A stretch of 64,000 nucleotides of DNA, from assembly GCF_964656455.1 (NCBI RefSeq), contig NC_135724.1, forward strand, positions 13,105,414 through 13,169,413, given 5' to 3'. A model generated the notes under the pieces. It saw only the letters and a program-made list of their open reading frames with translations, did no database searches and was not told the DNA's origin. The stretch is from Halichoerus grypus. Taxonomy: Eukaryota; Chordata; Mammalia; Carnivora; Phocidae. Shown here piece after piece: positions 37,401-44,653 of the stretch (within the stretch, counting starts at the first letter, position 1; the number at the start of each line of letters is the position of its first letter). A program made the position numbers and the translations under genes.

Positions 37401-39135
37401 CATCTAGAGTGCGTCTGGAGTGTAGACTTACGTGGGCACCTCCACGTCTCCATCTAGAGTCCATCCAGAAGGTAGACTTACGTGGGCACCTCCACGCCTC
37501 CATCTAGAGTGCGTCCGGAGTGGAGACTTACGTGGGCACCTCCACGCCTCCATCTAGAGTGCGTCCAGAAGGTAGACTTACATGGGCACCTCCACACCTC
37601 CATCTAGAGTGCGTCCGGAGTGTAGACTTACGTGGCCGCCTCCACAGATTTCTCAGCTTGGGGTCAGGCATGGGCTTCCACCAAGAAAGAGGAGGATTTA
37701 GCTCTTCCTCACACCCTCCCCCTTCTGCTTACGGCCACCTCTCCTCCGGTCCTGCCCTCCCTTTTTACTTATATTGTGATTTTGGTTAGATCTGTATTTG
37801 AGATCATCATTATTATGGCTATGTAAATGCTCTTCACAGCTGAACTCTGTATTATACATAATTAATTTTCCTTTTTGTACAACCTTTTGTTTTTCCTGAA
37901 ACAGTTACTGGCTTTTTTCTATGTATTATTAATAATGACAGCCTTCATTTCCTCTCAGAAATATCACTCTATCAGTTTCCCCTTCTGGAAGCAATCCTTC
38001 TGGAGCCTTCCAAGCCACCCATCGGGACTGATTGTCCCACGTCCGGGTCCCCTCTGCCTCTCATCTGCTTTGGGTCCCCTGTCTCCTGTGTCACATGACA
38101 TTGCCTTTCTTCGTTGACCCCTTAATGTGGCCTTTCTTCTAGTGCTTTTCTGAAAAAGGGCCCATGGGAGGCAACATTTGAGAACTAGTGTATTTGAAAA
38201 TGCTTTTCTTTGTAGTTCTGTGCTGTGAAAACAATTCCACTCAGAGGTGTTGCATTGAGAGCGTGTTGGCAGGAATCCTGACGGTTAATGGACATCCACT
38301 GTCTCAACCTTACACAGTAATTGCCTTCCTCCGGTTGGTTGTCTTTCTAATTATTGGCGAAGCTCGTGGCAGGCAGGCACTGTGTCTTTCTCACCATGGT
38401 GCTAGCACCTAGCATAGGGTCTGACTTTTCTGATCAGAACGTAAGTCTTAAACCAAAAAGCCTTGATGGGAGTTTGGATATTTGGGATGCTGGAGTGGAT
38501 CTTCTCTAGCTATTAGAATCCAAGGACTACTATTTTGTCCTTTGTATAATTTGAATTTATTAATTGGGCAAATATTCTGCTGATGCAGCTCTGACAGGCA
38601 CATGCCAGGGCGCAGAGCGGACAGCTTCTGTCCTTGGTGCTCTCCTGATGCTTATGGAGTTTTTAAATTTTATTTTAAAGATTTTATTTGAGAGAGAAAG
38701 AAGAGAGAGAGCACGAGCAGGGAGGAGGGGCAGCGGGAGAGGGAGACGCAGACTCCCCACTGAGCAGGGGGCCCGACTCAGGGGACATGGGACTCGATCC
38801 CAGGACCCCGGGATCATGACCTGAGCTGAAGGCAGACACCTAACCAACTGAGCCACCCAGGGCCCCACTTAGGGAGTTTTCATCATGTTTATCCTTGGAG
38901 CAGATTAGAAGATGTGCCTTAGAAACCCTTTATTAGAGAGTATATTAAAACCCCTTGAAGTGAGCTACGGTGTCGTGCTGTCGGACGAGCTCAGGGGTCT
39001 GTCTGTGTCTTGCAGGTGGTCACCATGGGCCTTTTCCGCACCATCGCACTGTTTTACCTCGGAAGTTTCGACAGCATAGTGCGTCGCTGCATGATGCAGA
39101 GAGCAAAATCGGAAATTGCAGACAAAACTGCCTAA
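3526..39135 (+). CDS. KDSR: KDSR, 3-ketodihydrosphingosine reductase, complete 10-exon coding span
   Basis: The joined exons are 3526-3633, 8799-8888, 11113-11169, 15443-15508, 15704-15799, 22581-22772, 27982-28065, 31545-31628, 34490-34591 and 39016-39135. They give 332 residues plus TAA, the same length as the human protein as I recall it and nearly identical along its length. The enzyme is a short-chain dehydrogenase/reductase (SDR) that reduces 3-ketodihydrosphingosine to dihydrosphingosine with NADPH, the second step of de novo sphingolipid synthesis, on the cytosolic face of the ER. Visible motifs are an N-terminal hydrophobic segment (about residues 2-25), the cofactor motif TGGSSGIG (38-45), NCAG (120-123), and a catalytic Ser172, Tyr186, Lys190 set within YSSSK. 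A second hydrophobic region lies towards the C-terminus (about 270-310). All nine introns are phase 0 with GT-AG ends. The reading frame is intact, so it is probably functional. Confidence 0.98.
5583..5780 (+). mobile_element. Can-SINE 2 (young, plus strand)
   Basis: Near-consensus GGGCGCCTGGGTGGCTCAG head, A/B-box-like tRNA region, CT-rich stretch and long A tail. It is flanked by a 16-bp target-site duplication, AAGAGGGGTATGATGT at 5567-5582 and AAGAGGTGTATGATGT at 5781-5796 (one mismatch). Low divergence marks it as a recent insertion. Confidence 0.97.
6355..6640 (-). mobile_element. L2 remnant (antisense)
   Basis: Diverged copy of the antisense L2 3' region: CTTATGCCAGGTTCTGTGCT, then CTCAAGGAGCTTGCAGTCTG and a purine-rich body. 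Assigned by resemblance to the consensus as I know it. Confidence 0.6.
7113..7300 (-). mobile_element. Can-SINE 3 (minus strand)
   Basis: Reverse-orientation copy from the T-rich tail complement to TGAGCCACCCAGGCATCCA. The flanks GATATGTATTTTTT (upstream) and GATATATATTTTTT (7301) suggest an imperfect target-site duplication. Confidence 0.93.
7455..8065 (-). mobile_element. L2 remnant (antisense) split by a Can-SINE
   Basis: Starts with a TCTATTGAGTCCTTCCTATA-type stretch and GCAGGCACTGTGCTGAGTGC, and continues with the characteristic GTGCAAAGGCCCTGTGGTTGG before 8040. Can-SINE 4 sits inside it at 7747-7928, which gives the order of insertion. Confidence 0.7.
7747..7928 (-). mobile_element. 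Can-SINE 4 (minus strand)
   Basis: Full-length reverse copy with a perfect 14-bp target-site duplication TGAGCTGAGATTTA at 7733-7746 and 7929-7942. Inserted into an L2 remnant. Confidence 0.97.
8198..8404 (-). mobile_element. Can-SINE 5 (young, minus strand)
   Basis: Near-consensus reverse copy with a long T run (tail complement) and GAGCCACCCAGGCGCC at its head end. Target-site duplication CTGTGCAGGTAGCTCTTTT lies on both sides (8178 and 8404). It ends about 395 bases before KDSR exon 2. Confidence 0.97.
8799..8888 (+). CDS. KDSR: KDSR coding exon 2 (residues 37-66)
   Basis: Encodes [20 protein letters not shown] and ten more residues ending ARNE. It carries the glycine-rich NADPH-binding turn TGGSSGIG of the Rossmann fold, and the ARN after the second beta strand typical of NADP-preferring classical SDRs. 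Acceptor TTTTAG and donor GTAAGT flank it in phase 0. Confidence 0.98.
8889..11112 (+). other. KDSR: KDSR intron 2 (2224 bp)
   Basis: Contains a probable antisense L2 remnant near 9060-9240 and one minus-strand Can-SINE at 9926-10114. No other element was recognised. The acceptor is TGCTTTCAG at 11104-11112. Confidence 0.85.
9926..10114 (-). mobile_element. Can-SINE 6 (minus strand)
   Basis: Reverse copy with an imperfect 15-bp duplication, GAAAACGTCACTTTA at 9911-9925 and GAAAACATAACTTTA at 10115-10129. Confidence 0.95.
11113..11169 (+). CDS. KDSR: KDSR coding exon 3 (residues 67-85)
   Basis: The shortest exon, 57 bases. It encodes [19 protein letters not shown], the charged helix after the second Rossmann strand, differing from the human sequence I know at one position (K for M before HSIND). 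The donor is GTATGA, weaker than the others but in the right place for the phase-0 junction. Confidence 0.96.
11600..12770 (-). mobile_element. LINE-1 (L1M-type) remnant, antisense
   Basis: Antisense L1 sequence. Typical stretches include CCCCAGGCAATCACTAATCT near 12000, GTTCATTCATTTTTTTACTG near 12130 and CCTTGCCAACACTTGGTATT near 12420. Can-SINE 7 splits it at 12498-12733. Confidence 0.8.
12498..12733 (-). mobile_element. Can-SINE 7 (minus strand, inside L1)
   Basis: Reverse copy with a perfect 13-bp duplication TCACTGTAGTTTT at 12485-12497 and 12734-12746. Removing it restores continuous L1 sequence. Confidence 0.96.
14560..15200 (-). mobile_element. LINE-1 3' region remnant, antisense
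   Basis: Contains the antisense L1 3' stretch CTTTACTGAGGTATAACTGA (14913), then AGATCTACTCCCTTCGTGG and GTAGTCACCATGCTGTACAC near 15140. A 12-bp tandem duplication GAAACGCTCGCC lies at 14991-15014. Confidence 0.75.
15443..15508 (+). CDS. KDSR: KDSR coding exon 4 (residues 86-107)
   Basis: Encodes [20 protein letters not shown] plus KQ. The VDVSQDY stretch is the strand that brings the conserved Asp near the adenine ring in classical SDR enzymes. Acceptor CTAACAG and donor GTAAGA flank it in phase 0. Confidence 0.97.
15509..15703 (+). other. KDSR: KDSR intron 4 (195 bp)
   Basis: The shortest intron of the gene. No repeat is visible. The acceptor is TTTTTCCAG. Confidence 0.93.
15704..15799 (+). 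CDS. KDSR: KDSR coding exon 5 (residues 108-139)
   Basis: Encodes [20 protein letters not shown] and [16 protein letters not shown] (120-123) is this family's version of the NNAG structural motif. The following SL replaces AV of the human sequence, a conservative change. Donor GTAAGT. Confidence 0.98.
16758..16858. repeat. TG-rich microsatellite with AG tail
   Basis: Interrupted TG dinucleotide repeat (GTGTGTGTG blocks with GAGCATGAG-type interruptions) ending in a GA run at about 16838-16856. Confidence 0.85.
18676..18879 (-). mobile_element. Can-SINE 8 (minus strand, inside L1)
   Basis: Reverse copy between GCTGAGAGATTTTTT (18661-18675) and GCTGAGAGTTTTT (18880-18892), an imperfect duplication of L1 target sequence. 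An older subtype, with a CACTCAACCGACTAAGCCAC head. Confidence 0.95.
19320..19534 (-). mobile_element. Can-SINE 9 (minus strand, inside L1)
   Basis: Reverse copy with a perfect 15-bp duplication CTACATTTGTATCTT at 19305-19319 and 19535-19549. Contains an expanded GA run. Confidence 0.97.
20491..20688 (+). mobile_element. Can-SINE 10 (plus strand)
   Basis: Forward copy, older subtype, ending in AAATAAATAAATAAATGG. Flanked by ACAGACTTT at 20482-20490 and ACAGACTTTT at 20689-20698. Confidence 0.95.
20958..21159 (+). mobile_element. Can-SINE 11 (young, plus strand)
   Basis: Near-consensus forward copy with GGGCGCCTGGGTGGCTCAG head and AAATAAATAAATAAA tail. Duplication AAAAATATTATCTT at 20944-20957 and 21160-21173. 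Very similar to the copy at 5583. Confidence 0.97.
21348..21547 (-). mobile_element. Can-SINE 12 (minus strand)
   Basis: Reverse copy flanked by ACAATCACTTACA (21335-21347) and ACTATCACTTACA (21548-21560). It starts only 188 bases after the forward copy at 20958-21159, making an inverted pair. Confidence 0.96.
21950..22195 (+). mobile_element. MIR remnant
   Basis: Diverged MIR pattern: a CAGGCACTTCCTGCGGGTCA-like start, the AACAGCCCTCTGAGCTGGTA core, GGTAGTAAATGGTCAAGCCA, and ACCCACAGTCCATGCTGTTA with AACCACTGTCCTA near the end. Confidence 0.7.
22581..22772 (+). CDS. KDSR: KDSR coding exon 6 (residues 140-203), catalytic exon
   Basis: The largest exon, 192 bases. It carries all three catalytic residues: Ser172 in VFVSSQAG, then Tyr186 and Lys190 in YSSSK. 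Human has YSASK as I recall it, so Ser188 is a change at a variable position between the catalytic pair. Acceptor CCCTGCAG, donor GTAAAT. Skipping this exon would keep frame but destroy the active site. Confidence 0.98.
23650..23872. mobile_element. hAT-type nonautonomous DNA transposon
   Basis: Ends form inverted repeats: AGGGGTTAGCAAA at 23651-23663 against TTTGCTGACCCCT at 23859-23871, one mismatch. The flanking octamers ATTTAGAT and ATTTAGAA fit the 8-bp target duplication of hAT elements. The internal AATAAAACTTTATTTATAAA stretch is that of a common mammalian MER element whose exact name I cannot confirm. Confidence 0.8.
24185..24330 (+). mobile_element. MIR remnant
   Basis: Core-like pattern: TATAACAGTTTTATGAGGTA, CCACCTTACAGATAAGAACG with CTGAG following, then TTGCTGAAAGCCAGATCG. 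Confidence 0.6.
25213..25397 (-). mobile_element. Can-SINE 13 (minus strand)
   Basis: Reverse copy with a perfect 16-bp duplication TGGAAAGCAGACTTCT at 25197-25212 and 25398-25413. Confidence 0.97.
25975..26105 (+). mobile_element. L2 3' end remnant (sense)
   Basis: ATAAGCTCCACGAGGGCAGA followed by CACAGTAGCCCCTCAATAAG and TGTTGGATGAAGAA, the standard L2 3' terminus pattern. Confidence 0.8.
27982..28065 (+). CDS. KDSR: KDSR coding exon 7 (residues 204-231)
   Basis: Encodes [20 protein letters not shown] and [16 protein letters not shown] follows the active site and corresponds to the PG-type loop that closes over the cofactor in SDR enzymes. Acceptor ATGCAG, donor GTAAGT. Confidence 0.98.
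28628..28840 (+). mobile_element. Can-SINE 14 (plus strand)
   Basis: Forward copy, GGGCGTCTGGGTGGCTCAG head to AAATAAATAAATAAAATC tail, then an A/C-rich stretch. No clean target duplication seen. Confidence 0.94.
29110..29300. mobile_element. hAT-Charlie-type fragment
   Basis: CTCCAATATGGTAGTCACAT, ACACTTGAAATGTGGCTAGT and an AT-rich interior resemble a common mammalian MER element of the hAT-Charlie group. Subfamily uncertain. Confidence 0.6.
29532..29717 (-). mobile_element. Can-SINE 15 (minus strand)
   Basis: Reverse copy from TAGATTTTATTTATTTATTT to GACTGAGCCCCCCAGGTG. Flanks TGCTTCTTTTT and TTGCTTCTTTG suggest a weak duplication. Confidence 0.93.
31545..31628 (+). CDS. KDSR: KDSR coding exon 8 (residues 232-259)
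   Basis: Encodes [20 protein letters not shown] and KQIVKDAI, the helix region where many SDR enzymes place PEEVA-type residues. Acceptor TTTAG, donor GTAAGT. It is 84 bases long, the same as exon 7. Confidence 0.98.
32565..34095. mobile_element. hAT-Charlie DNA transposon (Charlie1-like), degenerate
   Basis: Starts with CTGGTGGTCTTCAAACTTCA and ends with CATTGTGAGAACCTCC, whose reverse complement gives the same CAxTGGTTCTCAxA-type terminus. The interior has the Charlie segments GATAGAAGACAGCTGGATTC, CAGATAATTGTGGACATTC and TTTCTTAAAGGTTAATTACA. No intact transposase frame remains. Can-SINE 16 sits inside. Confidence 0.8.
32695..32890 (-). mobile_element. Can-SINE 16 (minus strand, inside Charlie element)
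   Basis: Reverse copy with duplication AAAACTGCATAGTCT (32680-32694) and AAAACTGCATAATCT (32891-32905). Confidence 0.97.
34200..34412 (-). mobile_element. Can-SINE 17 (minus strand), just before KDSR exon 9
   Basis: Older reverse copy flanked by CGCACTTCATTGT (34185-34197) and GCACACTTCATTGT (34413-34426). Its end lies 77 bases before the exon 9 acceptor. Confidence 0.94.
34490..34591 (+). CDS. KDSR: KDSR coding exon 9 (residues 260-293)
   Basis: Encodes [20 protein letters not shown] and [14 protein letters not shown]. It begins the C-terminal extension beyond the SDR core that leads to the membrane-associated tail. Acceptor CTATTTTAG, donor GTGAGC. Confidence 0.97.
36540..37000 (-). mobile_element. 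LINE-1 3' region remnant, antisense
   Basis: Antisense L1 stretches: AGACTTCATTTTTTAAGGCA, CCCCCGTTACCAGCATCTTG, CATGGGTTTTGACAAGTGTA and CCTGGCAGCCACTGATCTCT. It runs up to about 140 bases before the minisatellite. Confidence 0.75.
37137..37645. repeat. Minisatellite, 50-bp unit, about 10 copies
   Basis: CATCTAGAG recurs at exactly 50-base steps from 37151 to 37601, ten copies with no indels. Each unit reads CCTCCAC(G/A)(T/C)CTCCATCTAGAG, then a variable GTCC(A/G)GAG segment, TGTAGACTTA and (T/C)GTGGGCAC. Differences between units are single substitutions. It lies in KDSR intron 9, next to an L1 remnant. Confidence 0.97.
38665..38867 (-). mobile_element. Can-SINE 18 (minus strand)
   Basis: Reverse copy flanked by CTTATGGAGTTTT (38651-38663) and CTTAGGGAGTTTT (38868-38880). 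Its end lies 148 bases before KDSR exon 10. Confidence 0.95.
39016..39135 (+). CDS. KDSR: KDSR coding exon 10 (residues 294-332) with stop
   Basis: Encodes [39 protein letters not shown] and TAA at 39133-39135. The hydrophobic [16 protein letters not shown] segment followed by basic residues fits a membrane-associated C-terminus facing the cytosol. The human tail is MMQREKSENADKTA as I recall it, so this ortholog differs at two positions. Confidence 0.98.
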   Translation: MVTMGLFRTIALFYLGSFDSIVRRCMMQRAKSEIADKTA

Positions 39136-39834
39136 TCCTTACCCCTTGGGAAAAGACTGTTTCTAAATAATCTGAACAGCTTGCTGCTAAAAGGGACCCA
39201 GTTTTTGGCCTACAGACACGTATGTATTGCTTTTGACTATGTGAGATTGGACCAGTGCTCTTCAGAAACCTGGCTGCAGGGCGAGGGGATAGACGTTCAG
39301 CTCTAGGCGATGTTATTAATACTATGCAAATATGGAACAGGAGACCTTTGATTCTCTGGGGCGGAGAGGTGAGGACCCTATGGGAACAAATAGCATGTGA
39401 GCAGGGTAAAGAACATTATTCCAGAATGATCATTTACATTTTTCTATTTATTCTTTTTTTTTTTCTTCATTAAGTCCAGGGCCTTGGGGACTTTCTTTAA
39501 CCTTCCACGAAAGGCAGTGTATGGGTTTCTGGGGCCTTTTTTTTTTTCTTTTTAACATGGTGTATTTTATTCAAGAGGAGTTTTACATATTGCTGGAGTC
39601 TGAATGCATGATAACTCACTGTGCTTCTGGTGGACACTCGCGGCTTCTCTCTCTCTTTGATCCCATAAAAATACAGGGGGATGAGAGAGAGCAATGCAGG
39701 GGAAGGACAGGAGAGAGAGATTTTCCAGTAGGAAAAATAATGCTTTCTTGTCTTCTTTAGACTCGAATGCGTAGAGCACTTTTTGTTATTCATTCCTGGG
39801 GAGAGGCAGCCTCCTAAAATGTTTTCTGAAGAGA

Positions 39835-39840
39835 AATAAA
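39835..39840 (+). terminator. KDSR: KDSR proximal poly(A) signal AATAAA
   Basis: Canonical hexamer 700 bases after the KDSR stop, in an A-rich stretch. Use of this site would give a short-UTR transcript. No clear GT-rich downstream element stands out. Confidence 0.4.
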
Positions 39841-42803
39841 ATCTTAGAAGCTTAAAAGTTTACAATTTCTTCAACAGCCATGATGACACGGAGCTCACCC
39901 ATCCCATTAGTGTCTTGTCATTCTTCTCATCTCTCCCTCCTATTTTGCTGATACTGCTATAATATTTTTATAAAAAAAAAAAAAGACCAGTTAAAATTTT
40001 TTGACTTGACTTTTTAAACTAACTCATGAATTAAAACAGGTGAAAAAAAATTAAGAAGTGTGACATTCTTCTGGTAGCATATATGTAGCTTTTAAGAAAG
40101 GCCAATGATCATATATTTACATTTTCCTCATTAAGAAAAAGAAGATAGGACAAGGCCGATTTTGAAGATACTCATTTTTGAAAGAAAATGATCACCCATG
40201 CTCTCTGTGATTCCCACTTAACCAGTGAACCTTCTCTCCGTGCCACATGTTAAGGAAGCCCAGTCATCGCTCCCACAAAACAAGCCCTCGAATCCTCTCG
40301 GCCCCGTGAATGTTGTTTTCACATCACAGGCTCTGTGGCTCAGTTAGTGGATTTCCACAATTTAAGTGCCTCTGATGGGTTTTGGCCAATGTTCCCTGCT
40401 TCATCCTGTCACTGTATGTGCTCCCGACTTAGGGACAGTCCCCGTCATAGTAATGTTATGCCCCTCCTTCTTGCACACACAGTATGCATATACCATGCCT
40501 ACAAAAGATTAAAGACCTGAAAACTATAGCAAACCTTTTTTTGCTCTTGAGTTTTGGAACCTCTTGACTTTAAAATGACTTAATTTTTTTTTTGAAGTAA
40601 GATATTTAATGGCTTTAATCTTTGGCATCCTTTTAATGAGGATCTGAGAATGGCATATTTTAACACTGACAAAGAAGAAATTATTTAATATATAAGTTGC
40701 TTGGAATTACTTCATTGCAGTTTATGGGGGTGGTTGATGCCATAATAGTTTCATGAATCTCTCCGTCTTCTATAGCCATTGTTTGCAAACTACATTAGGT
40801 CACATCTCGCAGCCTCTTAAGATAGAGTAATGGCTCTATTTCCCTAATTCGCAGAAAACAGTTACACATTAATATCTGGATGTTTCTCACTTTTATTTTT
40901 TATTTTTTTCTCATGAATGTTCCTTGAATGTTGGCACCTCCACTTGCTGGTCTAGATGAAAGTCTAGCCCAAGATGGTGTCTCGTTTAGTCCAATTAACT
41001 ATTTCACCACAGTTATTGCAACAGACATTTTTCACGGTTTCCTCATAGATTGTACTGTCACCCCCGGGTAATCTGCTACCTGAACAAATTTAAGAGCCCC
41101 CGTTCTGTGGTGGGAGATACTTTCCCCAACCCAGTTGCAGCTCGGGCATGAGACAGATTTTGTGGAGATCATACCATCAGGGAATGGGCTTCTTTGTCAG
41201 ACATGTTAAAGGGCCAAAGCTCCGTATCCAAAAAGCTTTGAAAACTAAGTTGTTGTGTTTTTTTTCCCCCCTCTTTTCCTAAATTTGGTGCCATTATTCA
41301 TTTGATAGCAAAACCTGACTTGAACTGATGTATTATAGTTTTGATTTGTCCATTTCATCAACTCTTCATTAATTTTTCCCAAAGAAACACCAATGGGTTT
41401 GATTATAGGTATTGCCCCAGATTCTATGGAGATGTTTTGTAATACCCAGTACATGCCCCATATCACCTTTTTCCAAATCTGAAAAATTAAGAATTCTGAA
41501 ACACGTCTGGCCTGAATGGTTTAGATAAGGGATTATTATAGACATTCAGCAGCACCACACAAAGATCCAACTTCATCCAAAACATGAAAATATTACAAAG
41601 GCAAATTCTATGTTTTATCTTTTTTGGCTCAGTTTTTGTACATTTTTTACACTGACTTGCCTTTTTTTTTTTTTTTTGCTCAGGGGAATGAAAAAAAAAA
41701 AATGCAAAAAACCCCTGAGTCAGATTGTTCAGGAAACTGTTGGGTTTTTTGTTGTTGTTGTTGTTTGTTTTTTTTTAAGGGGTCATTGATTCAACACTTT
41801 GTACTGTACCCAGAAGTGGGTATGTCTTACCCATGGCAGAAGGAGTTTAATGACAGTTCTGTTGAAATGTTGGCTTTCTGTTTGTGACCAACAACAGTTT
41901 CTTGTTTGAGTATCGGTTCCGAAGTGCTTGCCTCTGCTGGGTTTGGTTTTACTGTTTAATTATAGCGTATTTGTGAGTATATTTATTCAAAAAATACTGA
42001 ATGTCGTTCATCCATAGAAATTCCAAAATATGTTCAAGGACCCTTCATAATTGAAAAAGGTATAAGAAACAATCCCCATTTCTTTTTACAAAAACCAAGT
42101 CAAGGGAATTATTCTTTTCTGTTATTTTTTAAAATTTAATTTTCATGGCTGAAAAGAAAAAATGAAAAATGCTGTTAATAATAGCCTCTGCATTAATACT
42201 TACATATGTCCAGTTATAAATCTGTTGGTTAAACCATATATCGTTGATTCTTGGAAGTGAACACTGGGAGAGCGTTTCTAATATTTAGATGACAAAAGCA
42301 TTTGGGAATAGTTGCTTCAATTCAAAGAATTGTATGTCTTTGTCTTTCTAGAAGAAGGCAATACCATGATAATTTTTTTTACTGAGTTATATCATCAACA
42401 GATTTAATTTTATTACCTCATGTTCTAATTTAAACATGTCTCACTCACATGAGGACACTTTTAAATATTCATAGTTTTTGACATACGATGCTTTGTATCT
42501 TTCTCATGTCCTTAGTTGTTAGTAACTTAGCTTTAAAAAGTACCTCCTAACCATAACCTTCCATATTCTGGACTCAGTCTTGTTTAGTTCAGTGCTGTGA
42601 CGGCAGATTTGAGATTTTGAAGAGGAGATAATAGCTATTATATTTTACATGTTTGATGGGACAACTCTAAAGACATTTTTAAACTGTAAGAATGCACATG
42701 GCTATTTTGATATATATTAGAACTTGTGTTTGCTACTTTAGAAGCTTTTGTGGCAAAATTGTAACCTGATTTTCATATCTTGTATTTCTGAATCACAACA
42801 AAA

Positions 42804-42809
42804 AATAAA
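42804..42809 (+). terminator. KDSR: KDSR distal poly(A) signal AATAAA
   Basis: Canonical hexamer followed within 20-50 bases by a GTGAAAATGTATTTTTTT-type G/T-rich stretch, which fits a functional cleavage site. It lies about 290 bases before the Can-SINE that marks the start of repeat-tolerant intergenic DNA. Confidence 0.55.
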
Positions 42810-43096
42810 ATGGGGAACAAGTTTTACAGATGTGAAAATGTATTTTTTTCCCTTAGAAATTTGAGTTCCTTAAGAGTCATTTAAGCAAAACACAAACCTC
42901 TTTCATAACATTATCCTAACCTCGCATCCTAAACATTGACAGGGCTTGATTTTGATCATTTTTTAGGAACTAATATTTTCAGAGTAAGTACTTGGCATTC
43001 TGAGCTCTTGTTTCAAATATGCTCTGTGTCTGTGTGACTCAGATATGGGATACATGAGTAAAAGGGTAAGAAAAGTGGAATTTAGTAAAATTTCTT

Positions 43097-43293
43097 TTTT
43101 TTTTTTTTTTTAAGATTTTTTATTTTTTATTAGAAAGAGAGAGCACAAGCAGGGGAAGCGGCAGGCAGAGGGAGAGGGAGAAGCAGACTCCCCGCTGAGC
43201 AGGGAGCCCGATGTGGGGCTCGATCCCAGGACACCAGGATCATGACCTGAGCCGAAGGCAGACGCCTAACCATCTGAGCCACCCAGGCGCCCC
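43097..43293 (-). mobile_element. Can-SINE 19 (minus strand), last in the window
   Basis: Reverse copy with a perfect 16-bp duplication TTTAGTAAAATTTCTT at 43081-43096 and 43294-43309. No further Can-SINE is found downstream. Confidence 0.97.
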
Positions 43294-44011
43294 TTTAGTA
43301 AAATTTCTTAATGTAATTACATTTCATATAAAAACAAATAGATTTCCCACACTTTAAACCTGCATATACTAACAATGAAATATTTCTTAGGTTCTGAAGG
43401 ACACGGAAGACCGATAGATGAAATAACACACCTTAATATTCCTCAATCTTTAAATGGGAAAATTTGGTGTCCATCGTGAAGAGATTGCTTGGACATCTTG
43501 GTTTGCAAGCTTGAGCTTTCTCTAAATTTGAGCAGTGTATATACCTTAAATGGCATATGATATCCCTTCTATAGTTTTTACGTTTGGGTGTTTAAAAAGG
43601 AAAAAAAATTTTCTTGTGTTCCACTCCTGATTTTATACCCTCGATTTCCCCTCATTCAACATATATTTACTGAGCCCGGCATCCAGTCCCCTGGGGATAC
43701 TACTCTGCGTAAACAGTTCATCCCTCCCTGGTGGTGATTACATTTCTTATTTCTTCCCTCCCCACTCCTTCATCTCTCTCAAGGCTCTTACAAGTCTTCC
43801 TGGACTTCCTTTCTTCAGCTTGGGGGCCTCTGAATTTTATGCCACAAATGTTTGAATGTCAGACACTGTTCTAGGCTGGGAAAGCCCAAAGGAAAAATAC
43901 AGTCCCTGTCCTCAAATAGTTCATAATCTACAGAGAAAAACATATGCCAGAAATTACCCTGTGAATCTGACAATAGCTCTGATGAAGATACCATAATTAA
44001 CATTAAAAACC

Positions 44012-44215
44012 TAGCCCGTGGCGGTCACTGTTGTGAGCACATCACATTTAATTCATCTCAATCATATGCTAACCCGCAAGTAGTACTCTCCATATCCCCT
44101 CACAGAGAGGGGCACAGGCACAGCGAGGTTAAGTAACTAGTCCACGGTAGCAGCTACTAAGTGATGGAGCCCACATTCAAACCCCTGTTTTCTGCCTTTT
44201 ATGCTCCTATCCCGT
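44012..44215 (+). mobile_element. MIR remnant
   Basis: MIR core pattern: TGTTGTGAGCACATCACATT, GCACAGCGAGGTTAAGTAAC, GGAGCCCACATTCAAACCCC. L2-like pieces lie on both sides (about 43640-43990 and 44230-44560). Confidence 0.75.
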
Positions 44216-44653
44216 GTGGCACAAGTGGGCTCCTAGGACTGCCCAGGGAAGTCAGGCGTGGTCTCACTGGGGGTAAGGTCTGAAGATGAAACTCGAGGCA
44301 TGAATATGAATTCACTCTGAGAAGGTTGGGTGCATTTCAGGGAGATGAGCAGATGTGCAAAGGCAAAAGGCACGAGAGATCTTGGTGTATTCCAGAAAGC
44401 ACAGAGTTAATGTGGCTGCAAGAAGGGAATGCATAAGTAAAGGGTGGTGCCCAGGTGGTAGATTTGCACCAGATCATGCCATGTAGAGGAGTTGTGATTT
44501 TAGCCTCTGAAGAACTCTGAGCAGAAATATAAAGTGGCCAGATTTGAGCTTTAAAAAGATCATGCTGCCCCTTGAAATTCAGGAGTTGCTGAGCCCTGAG
44601 CCTTGGAGTAAACCATTCTCATTAGTTTGGAAGATCCCATATTAGATATATAT

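Larger units (their letters stand above)
34592..39015 (+). other. KDSR: KDSR intron 9 (4424 bp)
   Basis: Holds L2 pieces (near 35095-35160, 35380-35470 and 36330-36540), a 13-bp-stem hairpin at 36058-36090, an antisense L1 3' region (about 36540-37000), a 50-bp minisatellite (37137-37645) and a Can-SINE (38665-38867). The last 148 bases before exon 10 carry no repeat. Confidence 0.85.
39136..42830 (+). other. KDSR: KDSR 3' UTR with proximal and likely distal poly(A) signals
   Basis: No splice or coding signal follows the stop. AATAAA occurs at 39835-39840 (700 bases after the stop) and at 42804-42809 (about 3.67 kb after it). The intervening sequence is AT-rich, unique-looking and lacks young SINEs, as is usual in a long conserved UTR. 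Human KDSR also has a multi-kilobase 3' UTR, so I take the distal site as the main end; this is inference. The block near 41470-41540 resembles an ancient DNA-transposon fragment. Confidence 0.6.

Noticed and set aside
37137..37645. Regular 50-bp spacing considered as a CRISPR array
   Set aside because: The whole 50-bp unit repeats, so there are no unique spacers, and the DNA is a mammalian intron. It is a minisatellite.
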